From assembly GCA_017409875.1 (NCBI GenBank), contig JAFQRW010000011.1:1-64000 (forward strand): 64,000 bases of DNA, given 5' to 3'. How positions within the stretch are numbered: position 1 is the first letter of the stretch; each line of letters begins with the position of its first letter. The notes under the pieces are model-generated. The model made no database searches. It saw only the letters and a list, made by a program, of their open reading frames with translations, and was not told the origin of the DNA. The stretch is from Clostridia bacterium. Its GTDB lineage: Bacteria; Bacillota; Clostridia; RGIG6154. The position numbers were made by a program, and so were the translations under genes. Positions 7,943 to 16,606 of this stretch are shown here, piece after piece.

Positions 7943-8932
7943 ATGGAAAAAATACTGCACGAAAAAGACAGCGATGCTGTAAAAAGTCTTTTTGGAAATT
8001 TTGATGAAAATATAAAAATTATTGAAAACAAGTTTTCAGTTAATATTACCAGCAGGAACGGACTTATAAAAATATCAGGGGATGACTATGAAACATCCCT
8101 TGCACTTTCTACAGTCGAGACGCTTCTTGAGATTTATAAAAATGAGGGCATAATTGATGTACAAAAAGTCAACTATGTGTGTAGTATAATACGTGAAAAC
8201 AGCGGTGATTTGGTTGTAAAGCTCAGCAGCAACACTGTTTGCGTTACAGCAAGCGGAAAAGTTATTAAGGCAAAAACAATAGGACAGGCAGAGTATATTG
8301 AAAGTATGATAAAAAATACTATAGTGTTCGGAATTGGACCTGCCGGTACAGGAAAGACGTATTTGGCAGTTGCGGCGGCAGTAAATGAACTCAGGAATAA
8401 AAATGTAAAGCGTATTATTCTGACAAGACCTGCAATAGAAGCGGGTGAAAAACTCGGTTTTTTGCCCGGTGATTTGCAAACAAAAATTGACCCGTATTTA
8501 AGACCACTTTACGATGCACTTTACGATATGCTGGGCGCTGAAACGTGCCAGAATTACATTGAAAAGGGTATTATTGAAATAGCACCTCTTGCATATATGA
8601 GAGGAAGAACTTTAGACGATAGCTTTATTATTTTAGACGAGGCTCAGAATACTACCAGTGAGCAAATGAAAATGTTTTTAACACGTATTGGCTTTTCATC
8701 TAAAGCAGTTGTAACAGGCGATGTAACACAAATAGATTTGCCCAGGGATAAAATGTCAGGTTTAAAAGAGGCACAAAGAGTATTAAAAAACATAGATGGT
8801 ATTGACATTAAGTATTTGAGCGACAAAGATGTTGTCAGACATCCTTTGGTACAAAAAATTATTGTTGCGTATGAAAAATACAATAAAACAAAAAAGGAAA
8901 AAAGAGATGAAGGTAATAATAGAAAAGACTAA
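7943..8932 (+). CDS. phoH: PhoH-family ATPase
   Basis: 329 residues. The N-terminal third is a KH-like region and the rest is a P-loop ATPase of the PhoH family: Walker A GPAGTGKT near residue 132, the conserved RPAIEAGEKLGFLPGDL block, Walker B FIILDEAQNT near residue 228, and VTGDVTQIDLP. PhoH proteins are cytoplasmic ATPases, often linked to RNA metabolism, and are commonly neighbours of ybeY, as here. AAGGAAGG precedes the ATG at 7943. The 3' end overlaps ybeY by 26 bases, so the two are probably translationally coupled. Confidence 0.92.
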   Translation: MEKILHEKDSDAVKSLFGNFDENIKIIENKFSVNITSRNGLIKISGDDYETSLALSTVETLLEIYKNEGIIDVQKVNYVCSIIRENSGDLVVKLSSNTVCVTASGKVIKAKTIGQAEYIESMIKNTIVFGIGPAGTGKTYLAVAAAVNELRNKNVKRIILTRPAIEAGEKLGFLPGDLQTKIDPYLRPLYDALYDMLGAETCQNYIEKGIIEIAPLAYMRGRTLDDSFIILDEAQNTTSEQMKMFLTRIGFSSKAVVTGDVTQIDLPRDKMSGLKEAQRVLKNIDGIDIKYLSDKDVVRHPLVQKIIVAYEKYNKTKKEKRDEGNNRKD

Positions 8933-9374
8933 TGAGTCACTTGAAATTCCCAAAGATATTGATGATGTTATTGAAAAAGCAATCAATGGTGTTATTAAGC
9001 ATTTTTGCATTGATTTTGATTTGGAGGTTTCTGTGCTGTTTACCGGTCCTGAAGGTATCAAAAAAATTAATAAAGACTTCAGAAATATTGACAGCGAAAC
9101 AGATGTTTTGTCATTCCCGCAATTTGAGTTTGAAACACCAGGGGTGTTAAATCAACATGTTTTTAAGGGAGTCTTGCCGCTGGGTGATATTGTATTAAAC
9201 CTCGAAAAGATATATTCTCAGGCTGAGGAGTATGGACATTCTCAAGTCCACGAAGCGGGATATCTTACTATCCATTCAATGCTCCATTTGTTAGGATATG
9301 ACCATATTTCACAAGATGATAAAAAAATTATGAGAGATAAGGAGAAAATCATCGTATCAGAACTTGGTATATGA
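8907..9374 (+). CDS. ybeY: YbeY, endoribonuclease / rRNA maturation factor
   Basis: 155 residues with the zinc-binding signature H123-x3-H127-x5-H133 (HSMLHLLGYDH), preceded by the conserved NKDFRNIDSETDVLSFP and GDIVLN blocks. YbeY is a metal-dependent endoribonuclease used in 16S rRNA 3'-end maturation and ribosome quality control. The ATG at 8907 is chosen because it gives the usual family length and follows AAGGA with an eight-base gap; the longer open frame upstream lies inside phoH. The dgkA and cdd genes that often lie between ybeY and era are absent. Only ten bases separate it from era. Confidence 0.93.
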   Translation: MKVIIEKTNESLEIPKDIDDVIEKAINGVIKHFCIDFDLEVSVLFTGPEGIKKINKDFRNIDSETDVLSFPQFEFETPGVLNQHVFKGVLPLGDIVLNLEKIYSQAEEYGHSQVHEAGYLTIHSMLHLLGYDHISQDDKKIMRDKEKIIVSELGI

Positions 9375-9384
9375 TTAATAATTT

Positions 9385-10266
9385 ATGAAATCAGGATTTG
9401 TATCAATAATCGGAAAACCTAATGCAGGAAAATCCACTCTTCTAAACTGTATAATTGGTGAGAAAATTGCTGCTGTATCGGACAAGCCACAAACTACAAG
9501 AAACGCAATTTCAGGAATATATACAAAAGACGGATTGCAAATTGTTTTTATGGATACCCCCGGAATACACAAACCAAAAAACAAACTCGGGGAGTTTATG
9601 ACAAAGGAAATTGAAGGTGCAATGAACTCAGTTGACGCAGCTGTTTTAGTGGTAGACTGCACAGAAAAAACTGACGTTAATGACGAAATTATAAATAACC
9701 TTGCAGCGTCAGAAATTCCTGTTTTTTTAGTAATCAACAAAATTGATTTGATAAGCAAAGATGAGCTTTTGAACATTATTGCTGACTACAGTCAGAAAAT
9801 GAGTTTCGCGGCTTTTATTCCTCTTTCAGCTATAAATAATGATGGTGTTGATTTGCTTCTTGAAGAAATAGAAGCTGCGCTACCAGATGGTCCTATGTAT
9901 TTCCCTGATGATATGGTAACAGACCAGCCCGAAAAGCAGATTATTGCAGAATTTATCAGAGAAAAAGCACTCTGGTGCCTTGAAAAAGAAGTGCCTCACG
10001 GGATTGCGGTTGAAATTTTATCCTTTAAAGAGAGTGAAAACGGTGTGCTTAAAATTTCTGCAACTATTTATTGTGAAAAGAAATCCCATAAAGGGATTAT
10101 AATTGGCAAGGGCGGACTTATGCTAAAAAAAATCGGCCAGCTTTCCCGTAAAGAAGCAGAAGCTTTTTTTGGTACAAAAGTATTTTTAGAGCTATGGGTA
10201 AAAATTAAAGAAGACTGGAGAAATTCAGACATTATGTTAAAAAATTTTGGTTTTTCATCTAAGTAA
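9385..10266 (+). CDS. era: GTPase Era
   Basis: 293 residues, the standard Era length. The GTPase domain has G1 GKPNAGKST (residues 10-18), G3 DTPG near 58 and G4 NKID near 120. A C-terminal KH domain (GIIIGKGGLMLKKIG, from about residue 237) binds the 3' end of 16S rRNA. Era checks 30S subunit assembly. It follows ybeY, which acts on the same rRNA end, and leads into yqzL and recO. Confidence 0.95.
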   Translation: MKSGFVSIIGKPNAGKSTLLNCIIGEKIAAVSDKPQTTRNAISGIYTKDGLQIVFMDTPGIHKPKNKLGEFMTKEIEGAMNSVDAAVLVVDCTEKTDVNDEIINNLAASEIPVFLVINKIDLISKDELLNIIADYSQKMSFAAFIPLSAINNDGVDLLLEEIEAALPDGPMYFPDDMVTDQPEKQIIAEFIREKALWCLEKEVPHGIAVEILSFKESENGVLKISATIYCEKKSHKGIIIGKGGLMLKKIGQLSRKEAEAFFGTKVFLELWVKIKEDWRNSDIMLKNFGFSSK

Positions 10267-10323
10267 ATATTTACTTGAATACATTTAAAGTTTGTCATCC
10301 AAAATAATCATGAGGTGACAACA

Positions 10324-10536
10324 ATGAATAACGAAAATTATTGGAATTTTTTTCGAAAAACAGGAAATTTAGACGCATATTTAACTTATATTGAATTTTG
10401 CAGGCTTACTGCAGGTGAAAATGCTGATGAGATTATAGAAGAGGTCGATGTGTATGATTCACAAAACGAGCGGCGTAATCTTAAAAGAAGTGAAAACGCA
10501 AGACTCGGACAAGATGTTGACGGTGCTGACCGCTGA
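10324..10536 (+). CDS. yqzL: YqzL-like small protein
   Basis: 70 residues. The first 25 (NYWNFFRKTGNLDAYLTYIEF) match the short YqzL family, which occupies the same place between era and recO in B. subtilis. Family members are usually about 50 residues. Here the frame runs on for about 30 residues with no recognisable conservation, inside the recO reading frame. The ATG at 10324 is chosen because GAGGTG lies six bases ahead; a GTG at 10315 would overlap that site. Function unknown. Confidence 0.65.
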   Translation: MNNENYWNFFRKTGNLDAYLTYIEFCRLTAGENADEIIEEVDVYDSQNERRNLKRSENARLGQDVDGADR

Positions 10537-11176
10537 TTTAGGAAAAATCAGGGTTAGTGCAAAACATATCAGAAACTCCAAGAAAAACACAGGAGTTTCA
10601 TTTTTGAACTATTCTGAGTTTGACTTGGCAGAGGGAAATGATATTTATTTTTTAAGGCAGTCAAGCGTTATAGAAAGTTTTTATGAGTTAAGTGAAAATA
10701 TACAGACGCTTGCACTGGCTACATATATGGCTCAGCTTGCTTCTGAGGTAGTGCCGGAGGGAACAGAAAGTGAAGATACACTTTCGTTATTGCTTAACAC
10801 ATATTATATTCTTGCAAAAAAAGGCTTTGACTTAAAGACTGCAAAACTTGTTTTTGAAATTAAACTTTTAAGTTTGCATGGATTTATGCCGGATTTTTTA
10901 GGATGTAACAATTGCGGAGAAACTACTGATACGCTGCTCTTTGATATTACATCATCAAGTGTAAGATGTTGTAATTGTACAAATGTTGGCTTTGAGTTAA
11001 ATGCGTCGTGTTTGAATATTATAAATTACGTCATTAACTCAGGCGTTAAAAGAATTTTTTCTTTTACTGCATCAAATGAAATTATCAATTACCTTTCGGA
11101 AATCATTGAAAAATACTGCATCGCTCAAGTTGGAAGGAAATTAAAATCACTGGATTATTACAACAGTATATTTTAA
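10454..11176 (+). CDS. recO: DNA repair protein RecO
   Basis: 240 residues. An N-terminal OB-fold (SGVILKEVKTQDSDKMLTVL ... GKIRVSAKHIR) is followed by a helical region and a four-cysteine zinc site (CNNC ... CCNC, near residues 155-180). RecO acts in the RecFOR pathway, annealing strands and loading RecA on SSB-coated gaps. Start: an ATG at 10448 lies only three bases after GAGG, whereas the ATG at 10454 has a normal nine-base gap, so 10454 is preferred. It overlaps the yqzL frame by 83 bases. A two-way terminator separates it from convergent cca. Confidence 0.9.
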   Translation: MIHKTSGVILKEVKTQDSDKMLTVLTADLGKIRVSAKHIRNSKKNTGVSFLNYSEFDLAEGNDIYFLRQSSVIESFYELSENIQTLALATYMAQLASEVVPEGTESEDTLSLLLNTYYILAKKGFDLKTAKLVFEIKLLSLHGFMPDFLGCNNCGETTDTLLFDITSSSVRCCNCTNVGFELNASCLNIINYVINSGVKRIFSFTASNEIINYLSEIIEKYCIAQVGRKLKSLDYYNSIF

Positions 11177-11178
11177 AA

Positions 11179-11214
11179 AAAGAACCTAAAGGGTAACTTT
11201 AAGTTCTTTTTTAA
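11179..11214. terminator. Bidirectional terminator between recO and cca
   Basis: Stem AAAGAAC-c-TAAAG (11179-11191), loop GGTAA, CTTTA-a-GTTCTTT (11197-11209): 12 pairs with one mismatch, flanked by an A-run on the left and a T-run on the right. It can serve both convergent genes. Confidence 0.85.
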
Positions 11215-12395
11215 AACTTGTTATTAATAATATATGCTTTTGCTTCATTTAATAGTGCTTCCTTTTCGTTCGGAAGATTGTCTGATATAACCTGCTTAAG
11301 AAGATAATCCAATACTTTGCCAATATTTGTATTATCTTTAACGCCTAAACTTTTTATATTGTTACCTGAAACTTTAAGCTGTTTCAAACTGTAGCACTCA
11401 TTATTAATTAAAATTTTATTCATTGTATCAATGTGGCCTGAAACGTCTTGACCTAAATATGACTTAAATTCTAAAACTAATGATAAAAGCTCCTCTCCTA
11501 AACCTGATAATTGTTTTTTTATGTTATATTTGTCGTTAATTATTGATGTGTTTTGGTTTAGCAAAATTGTATTTACTGAATTTTTTAAAGATTTTGAGAC
11601 CACTAAAGTTCCGAAAACATCATCAATGTTGCATTTTGAAGATGAAAGTGCATAAGCTAAACGCAGTCTTATATCTTTTTTTACCATTATATCCTTAATG
11701 ATAGAATTAAAATGCGGTATAAAAATTTTTATTACATCTTCAAACTCTCTTAAAATATCAATATAACAGTCAGACATTATAAGTTTAAAAAATTCATCTG
11801 TAATTCTTTCTGCAGAAATGTTTGAAAGCAACTCTTTTTTGCTAAAGATTGCTTTTTTTGTATTATCGTCAATTCTAAACCCAAGTTGTGCTGAAAACCT
11901 GATTGCACGCATAATTCTTAAGGCGTCTTCACCAAATCTTTTTTCAGGGTCTCCAACACATTTGATTATTTTTGATTTTAAGTCATTTACACCGCCATTA
12001 AAATCAACAAGACCATGCTCTTTTGAGTAAGCCATTGCGTTAATTGTAAAATCACGCCTTTTTAAATCTTCGCTTAAAGATGATGAAAAGGTTATGGTTT
12101 CGGGATGTCGGTTGTCAATATATTTGCCGTCAGTTCTGAAAGTAGTGATTTCAACAGGGAAGGCATCTATAATAACACAAACAGTTCCGTGCTTTATACC
12201 TGTTAGAATGGTTTTGAAGTTTTTAAAAACAGAGGCAGTTTCTTCAGGCAATGCACAGGTGCAGATATCCCAGTCGCTTGGGACTTTATTTATTAAACTG
12301 TCACGCACACATCCGCCAACTATATAAGATTCGTGCCCGTTTGCTTTTAGCATATCTAACGCACATAGTATATGCTTTGGTATATCTATCTTCAC
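11211..12395 (-). CDS. cca: CCA-adding tRNA nucleotidyltransferase
   Basis: 394 residues. The N-terminal nucleotidyltransferase head has YIVGGCVRD (about 24-32) and the catalytic pair DWD in SDWDIC, then DLKRRDFTINAMAY and the RNA-binding block GEDALRIMRAIRFSAQLGF. The rest is the helical body. The enzyme adds or repairs the 3'-terminal CCA of tRNAs without a template. It starts with GTG at 12395 behind GGTGGTGAT. It has its own promoter, back to back with that of glyA. Confidence 0.9.
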   Translation of the reverse strand: MKIDIPKHILCALDMLKANGHESYIVGGCVRDSLINKVPSDWDICTCALPEETASVFKNFKTILTGIKHGTVCVIIDAFPVEITTFRTDGKYIDNRHPETITFSSSLSEDLKRRDFTINAMAYSKEHGLVDFNGGVNDLKSKIIKCVGDPEKRFGEDALRIMRAIRFSAQLGFRIDDNTKKAIFSKKELLSNISAERITDEFFKLIMSDCYIDILREFEDVIKIFIPHFNSIIKDIMVKKDIRLRLAYALSSSKCNIDDVFGTLVVSKSLKNSVNTILLNQNTSIINDKYNIKKQLSGLGEELLSLVLEFKSYLGQDVSGHIDTMNKILINNECYSLKQLKVSGNNIKSLGVKDNTNIGKVLDYLLKQVISDNLPNEKEALLNEAKAYIINNKF

Positions 12396-12414
12396 ATTAT
12401 CACCACCATTTTTT

Positions 12415-12443
12415 ATTATAACATTTAAAAATTGTCAGGTCAA
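12415..12443 (-). promoter_or_regulatory. Promoter of cca
   Basis: Minus strand: -35 TTGACC (12443-12438), 17-base spacer, -10 TATAAT (12420-12415), a near-consensus sigma-A promoter. The start codon is about 20 bases past the -10, leaving a very short leader. Confidence 0.8.
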
Positions 12444-12444
12444 C

Positions 12445-12473
12445 TTGACTATGGAGTAAAATTGTGGTAAAAT
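12445..12473 (+). promoter_or_regulatory. Promoter of glyA
   Basis: -35 TTGACT (12445-12450), 17-base spacer, -10 TAAAAT (12468-12473). Its -35 is one base away from the -35 of the divergent cca promoter. Confidence 0.8.
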
Positions 12474-12511
12474 ATCTCTTGTATATTGTAATTTGTAAAA
12501 AGGAGAACATT

Positions 12512-13750
12512 ATGAATTTTTTTGACGAACTTGTAAACTATGACAAAGAAGTGTATGATGCTTGTAATCTAGAACTTTCAAGACAGCAGCACAACATCGA
12601 ACTTATTGCTTCAGAAAATATTGTTTCTAAAGCGGTTCTTTTAGCAGCAGGCACAGTCCTTACCAATAAATATGCAGAAGGATATCCGTCTAAGAGATAC
12701 TATGGCGGTTGTCAGTATGTAGATATAGTTGAAAATATTGCAAGAGAGCGCGCTAAAAAGCTTTTTGGTGCACAGCACGCAAATGTTCAGCCACACAGCG
12801 GTGCAAATGCAAATTTAGCTGCATTTTTTGCGCTTGTTGAAAGCGGTGACACTATAATGGGTCTTAATCTTGCACATGGCGGTCATTTGTCACACGGCTC
12901 TCCTGTAAATATTTCAGGTAAATATTTTAATGTTGTGCCATACGGCGTTGCGGATAATACTGAAACCCTTGATTATGACGAAATGCTTAAGATTGCAAAG
13001 GAATGCAAACCAAAGATGATTGTTGCCGGTGCAAGTGCATATTCAAGAATTATTGACTTTAAGAAAATCAGAGAAATAGCTGATGAAGTTGGAGCATATT
13101 TTATGGTCGATATGGCACACATTGCAGGTCTTGTGGCAGCAGGACTACATCCAAACCCGGTGCCTTATGCTGATGTTGTTACAACAACTACTCATAAAAC
13201 ATTAAGAGGCCCAAGAGGCGGACTTATTCTTTGTAAGGAAGAATTAGCACAAAAAATTGACAAGGCAGTTTTCCCAGGTACTCAGGGAGGTCCTTTGATG
13301 CATATTATCGCAGCAAAGGCTGTTGCGTTTGGAGAAGCTCTTACTGATGAATTTAAAGAGTATCAGAAACAGATTGTCAAAAATGCCAAGGTTCTTTCTG
13401 AAGAACTTGTTAAAGAAGGATTCAGAGTAGTTTCCGGAGGAACTGACAATCATTTAATGCTTATTGATCTTCAGCCGTTTAATATAACAGGTAAAGAACT
13501 TGAAGCAAGACTTGATGAAGTTCACATTACCGTTAATAAAAACGCAATTCCTAATGACCCGCAAAGTCCTTTTGTAACGAGCGGAATTAGAATTGGAACT
13601 CCTGCAGTTACAAGCAGAGGATTTAAAGAAGATGAAATGATTAAAATTGCAAAATGGATTAAGCTTGTAGCAACAGATTTTGAAAATTCAAAAGAAATGA
13701 TTACCAATCAGGTAATTGAGCTTTGCGAAAAACATCCTATATACAATTAA
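12512..13750 (+). CDS. glyA: Serine hydroxymethyltransferase
   Basis: 412 residues, the family's usual length. It is a PLP enzyme interconverting serine and glycine with transfer of a one-carbon unit to tetrahydrofolate. It shows [11 protein letters not shown], the [15 protein letters not shown] block, and [14 protein letters not shown] with the PLP lysine at residue 229. The ATG at 12512 is used because AAGGAG precedes it and the family starts here; the longer frame upstream would run through the promoter. The methylene-tetrahydrofolate it makes is the carbon donor for ThyX (35749). Transcribed alone between its promoter and a terminator. Confidence 0.95.
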   Translation: MNFFDELVNYDKEVYDACNLELSRQQHNIELIASENIVSKAVLLAAGTVLTNKYAEGYPSKRYYGGCQYVDIVENIARERAKKLFGAQHANVQPHSGANANLAAFFALVESGDTIMGLNLAHGGHLSHGSPVNISGKYFNVVPYGVADNTETLDYDEMLKIAKECKPKMIVAGASAYSRIIDFKKIREIADEVGAYFMVDMAHIAGLVAAGLHPNPVPYADVVTTTTHKTLRGPRGGLILCKEELAQKIDKAVFPGTQGGPLMHIIAAKAVAFGEALTDEFKEYQKQIVKNAKVLSEELVKEGFRVVSGGTDNHLMLIDLQPFNITGKELEARLDEVHITVNKNAIPNDPQSPFVTSGIRIGTPAVTSRGFKEDEMIKIAKWIKLVATDFENSKEMITNQVIELCEKHPIYN

Positions 13751-13758
13751 AAAAAAGA

Positions 13759-13791
13759 GGCTGTTTCTTAATGAAACAGCCTTATTTTTTT
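13759..13791. terminator. Bidirectional terminator between glyA and thiT
   Basis: Nine-pair perfect stem GGCTGTTTC (13759-13767) / GAAACAGCC (13773-13781), loop TTAAT, with a T-run on the right and an A-run on the left, so it works for both convergent genes. Confidence 0.9.
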
Positions 13792-14428
13792 AGTTAATTG
13801 TTTTGCTTGAAGATAATATTTTATATATAACAGGTGCAATTACTGCAGTAATTATAATCTCAGGCATCATATACAGCCCGTTGTAAAACACCGAGTAGAC
13901 AAGCGAAAGGGAAGCGTCGGAAAATGTTGTTAGTATGCTTTCGCCAATTTTGTAAAAACCCTCTTGTGTGAAAAACCATTCAGCCCATGCTCCGAAAAAA
14001 ACAGCACCAGAAATAATGTGGACTACATATCTTAACAAAAGTGCAAACACGCTGCCAATGGTAATTTCTAAAATGTGGTTTTTCAGCTTGTTCTTAAAAA
14101 TTCCACCAAAACCTAAAACTGTGTATGCTGCTACATAATCAAGCAAACATACGCACACAGCCCTCCATAACACCATTTGACTGTCACCGGGTAAAAAAAA
14201 TGAAGCCACGGTATTCATCCCGGTTACCATTTGCAATAAACTGAAAATAAAAGCAGAAAAAAGCCCAAATTTTGTTCCATACATAAAAGCAATTAAAATA
14301 ATGGGCAGGCAGCTTGCAAGCGTGATTCCTCCGCCGAACGGCAGATTAAACGGCGTGAACAACGAAAGCACTACGGCAATCGCAATCAACATTGCAGACG
14401 TAACTAATTTTTTTGAGTTGGTTTTCAT
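13790..14428 (-). CDS. thiT: Thiamine transporter ThiT (ECF S component)
   Basis: 212 residues with about six membrane segments. The N-terminal part has the ThiT signature: PFGGGITLASCLPIILIAF, then YGTKFGLFSAFIFSLLQM. A later AWAEWFF segment fits the aromatic-rich thiamine site. ThiT is the substrate-binding membrane subunit that pairs with a shared EcfA/EcfT energy module, which is not encoded in this window. The ATG at 14428 is chosen because AAAGGA lies nine bases ahead; the open frame begins at a TTG that would swallow this site. A TPP riboswitch and attenuator precede it, which independently supports the substrate. Confidence 0.92.
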   Translation of the reverse strand: MKTNSKKLVTSAMLIAIAVVLSLFTPFNLPFGGGITLASCLPIILIAFMYGTKFGLFSAFIFSLLQMVTGMNTVASFFLPGDSQMVLWRAVCVCLLDYVAAYTVLGFGGIFKNKLKNHILEITIGSVFALLLRYVVHIISGAVFFGAWAEWFFTQEGFYKIGESILTTFSDASLSLVYSVFYNGLYMMPEIIITAVIAPVIYKILSSSKTIN

Positions 14429-14491
14429 AAAAAAACATCCTTTCAATATGTATTTTTGTACGCCTGAACGGATAAGTTTTTTAGCTATCTC

Positions 14492-14523
14492 AAAAAAAAG
14501 AGATAGCCAACAAGACTATCTCT
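14492..14523 (-). terminator. Riboswitch-controlled attenuator terminator ahead of thiT
   Basis: On the minus strand AGAGATAG (14523-14516), nine-base loop, CTATCTCT (14506-14499), then eight T residues (14499-14492). It lies between the TPP aptamer and the start codon, so it should end transcription when TPP is bound. Confidence 0.85.
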
Positions 14524-14535
14524 AAATATCAAATC

Positions 14536-14629
14536 AGAAATATTCCCTACGTTGGCATTATCCAAATCAGGTTAACGGGTCGAAACCTTTGTTTCCTCTC
14601 AGCCGATCTTTGCGGCTCCCCGAAATTCT
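14536..14629 (-). promoter_or_regulatory. TPP riboswitch (THI element) controlling thiT
   Basis: The minus strand carries the conserved THI-box segments in order: GGGGAGCC, GGCTGAGAG, AACCTGAT, GGATAATGCCAACGTAGGGAA. P1 can form between AGAA (14629-14626) and TTCT (14539-14536). Bound TPP should lower thiT expression through the downstream terminator. Confidence 0.95.
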
Positions 14630-14635
14630 AAATTA

Positions 14636-14664
14636 ATTATATTATATTTGTCTGATTTTGTCAA
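14636..14664 (-). promoter_or_regulatory. Consensus promoter of the thiT leader
   Basis: Minus strand: TTGACA (14664-14659), 17-base spacer, TATAAT (14641-14636), a perfect sigma-A match. It starts four bases beyond the proS stop codon, and the expected start point falls at the first base of the aptamer P1 stem. Confidence 0.88.
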
Positions 14665-14667
14665 GCA

Positions 14668-16107
14668 TTAATATGCTTTTCCCCAGTATACCATTTTTTT
14701 AGCAGGCTTTCCACAGCAAACACAAGTGGTCGAAATCTCTTCCTGCTCAAAAGGCATACATCTTGAAGTAGCACCGGTAAGCTCTTTGATTTTATCTTCA
14801 CACTCTTTGTCGCCGCACCACATTGCTTTTACAAATCCTGGCTTTTCCTCAAGCTGTTTTGAAAAACTGTCCATATCGGTTGCGGAGAAAGTGCGTTCTT
14901 CTCTGTTTTCTAATGCACGATTGAACATATCATTTTGAATTGTATCTAAAAGCTTAATAACTTCGTCCTTGATATTATCAAGTGATACAGTAATTTTTTC
15001 ACCATTGTCACGTCGTGCAAGAACTGCCTGGTTGTTTTCGATATCTTTAGGACCAATTTCAATTCTGAGCGGTATGCCTCGCATTTCCTGCTCGCTGAAC
15101 TTAAATCCGGGACTCTTATCAGAATCGTCAATTTTAACTCTTACACAATCTGAAAGAGATTTCAAAAGTTGGTTAGCTATTTCTAAAACACCTTCTTTGT
15201 GCTGTGCAATAGGAATAATCATAAGCTGAACAGGTGCAATTTTAGGTGGAAGCACTAATCCATTGTTATCTCCGTGTACCATTATAAGGCCACCGATGAG
15301 TCTTGTAGATACGCCCCAAGATGTCTGGTGAACGTATTTTAATGTGTTATCTTTATCAGTAAACTGTATTCCAAACGCCTTTGCAAAACCATCCCCAAAG
15401 TTGTGAGACGTACCTGATTGCAATGCATAACCATTGTGCATAAGGGCCTCGATAGTAAAGGTTGAAATTGCACCGGCAAATTTTTCTTTATCAGTTTTTT
15501 GACCTTTAATTACAGGTATTGCAAGATATTCTTCGCAGAATTTTGCGTAAATATTAAGCATCAGGATTGTTCTTTCCATAGAATCTTCAGCAGAAGCATG
15601 AGCAGTATGGCCTTCCTGCCATAAAAACTCTAAAGAACGAAGGAAAGGTCTTGTGGTTTTTTCCCATCTTACAACAGAGCACCACTGGTTATACAGTTTT
15701 GGTAAATCTCTGTAAGAATGTATAATATCCTTATAGTGGTCGCAGAAAAGTGTTTCTGATGTCGGTCTTACGCAAAGACGTTCTGTAAGCTTTTCAGTTC
15801 CACCGTGTGTTACCCAAGCAACTTCAGGAGCAAAACCTTCAACGTGGTCTTTTTCTTTCTGAAGCAGGCTTTCAGGGATAAACATTGGCATATACACATT
15901 TTCAACGCCTGTTTCTTTAAACATATTATTAAGTGCCTGCTGAATGTTTTCCCAGATTGCATAACCATAAGGTCTTATAATCATACAACCTCTTATTCCT
16001 GAATAGTCAACAAGGTCAGCTTTTTTAACTATGTCAGTATACCACTTCGCAAAGTCTACATCCATGGAAGTAATATCTTCTACAAATTTTTTCTGTTCTT
16101 TTGCCAT
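14668..16107 (-). CDS. proS: Prolyl-tRNA synthetase, archaeal/eukaryotic-like short type
   Basis: 479 residues. It charges tRNA-Pro. The length, the absence of the large editing insertion of the typical bacterial enzyme, and the C-terminal domain ending in YWGKAY identify the archaeal-type ProRS that is common in Clostridia. Class II motifs are seen, including [26 protein letters not shown] and the HTAHAS segment. The C-terminal Cys residues (CMPFEQ ... [10 protein letters not shown]) suggest a zinc site. The ATG at 16107 is used; a GTG four codons upstream lacks a better site. It follows ispF in the carD operon. No T-box leader is visible in the 33-base gap. Confidence 0.93.
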   Translation of the reverse strand: MAKEQKKFVEDITSMDVDFAKWYTDIVKKADLVDYSGIRGCMIIRPYGYAIWENIQQALNNMFKETGVENVYMPMFIPESLLQKEKDHVEGFAPEVAWVTHGGTEKLTERLCVRPTSETLFCDHYKDIIHSYRDLPKLYNQWCSVVRWEKTTRPFLRSLEFLWQEGHTAHASAEDSMERTILMLNIYAKFCEEYLAIPVIKGQKTDKEKFAGAISTFTIEALMHNGYALQSGTSHNFGDGFAKAFGIQFTDKDNTLKYVHQTSWGVSTRLIGGLIMVHGDNNGLVLPPKIAPVQLMIIPIAQHKEGVLEIANQLLKSLSDCVRVKIDDSDKSPGFKFSEQEMRGIPLRIEIGPKDIENNQAVLARRDNGEKITVSLDNIKDEVIKLLDTIQNDMFNRALENREERTFSATDMDSFSKQLEEKPGFVKAMWCGDKECEDKIKELTGATSRCMPFEQEEISTTCVCCGKPAKKMVYWGKAY

Positions 16108-16140
16108 AATATATCTCACTTTCTTTAAGAAAAATTGTTA

Positions 16141-16602
16141 TCAATTTAATAAACATACTGCGCATGCTTCAATGCCCTCACCACGGCCACAGAATCCCAT
16201 GCCCTCGCTTGTTGTAGCTTTAACATTAACGCAGCTTTTTGGTATACCAAGTGCATCAGCTATGTTATTAATCATATTATCAATAAAGGGCATAAGCTTT
16301 GGTTTTTGAGCGATAATTGTAGCATCAATATTGCAGACAGTGTAAGGCATTATTATTTCGCCGGTTTTTTTCAAAAGTTCTAAACTTGAAATCCCTTTAA
16401 ATTCATCGCTTGAGTCGGGGAAGTGATAACCAATATCTTTTTTTGCTGCAGCACCCAAAAGTGCATCACAAATTGCATGTAAAAGGACATCGGCATCAGA
16501 ATGACCAAGTAAGCCTTTTTCGTATTGAATTTTCACTCCGCCAAGTACTAAATCTCTTCCTTCAACTAAAGTGTGAAAGTCAATTCCGTGACCAATTCTC
16601 AT
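16141..16602 (-). CDS. ispF: 2-C-methyl-D-erythritol 2,4-cyclodiphosphate synthase
   Basis: 153 residues, typical for IspF. It cyclises CDP-methylerythritol 2-phosphate in the MEP isoprenoid pathway. It shows the metal-binding GHGIDFH and [21 protein letters not shown], then IGYHFPD and the C-terminal [17 protein letters not shown]. The ATG at 16602 is chosen because GGGAG precedes it and GHGIDFH then falls at the family's N-terminus. It starts four bases after ispD stops, so the two are co-transcribed. Confidence 0.95.
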   Translation of the reverse strand: MRIGHGIDFHTLVEGRDLVLGGVKIQYEKGLLGHSDADVLLHAICDALLGAAAKKDIGYHFPDSSDEFKGISSLELLKKTGEIIMPYTVCNIDATIIAQKPKLMPFIDNMINNIADALGIPKSCVNVKATTSEGMGFCGRGEGIEACAVCLLN

Positions 16603-16606
16603 AAAA

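Noticed and set aside
8075-8479. 134-codon minus-strand open frame inside phoH
   Set aside because: Antisense shadow of PhoH, Cys- and Tyr-rich as expected from the reverse frame of AT-rich coding DNA.
16108-16140. A T-box leader for proS
   Set aside because: The gap to ispF is 33 bases, too short for a T-box and without its conserved sequence.
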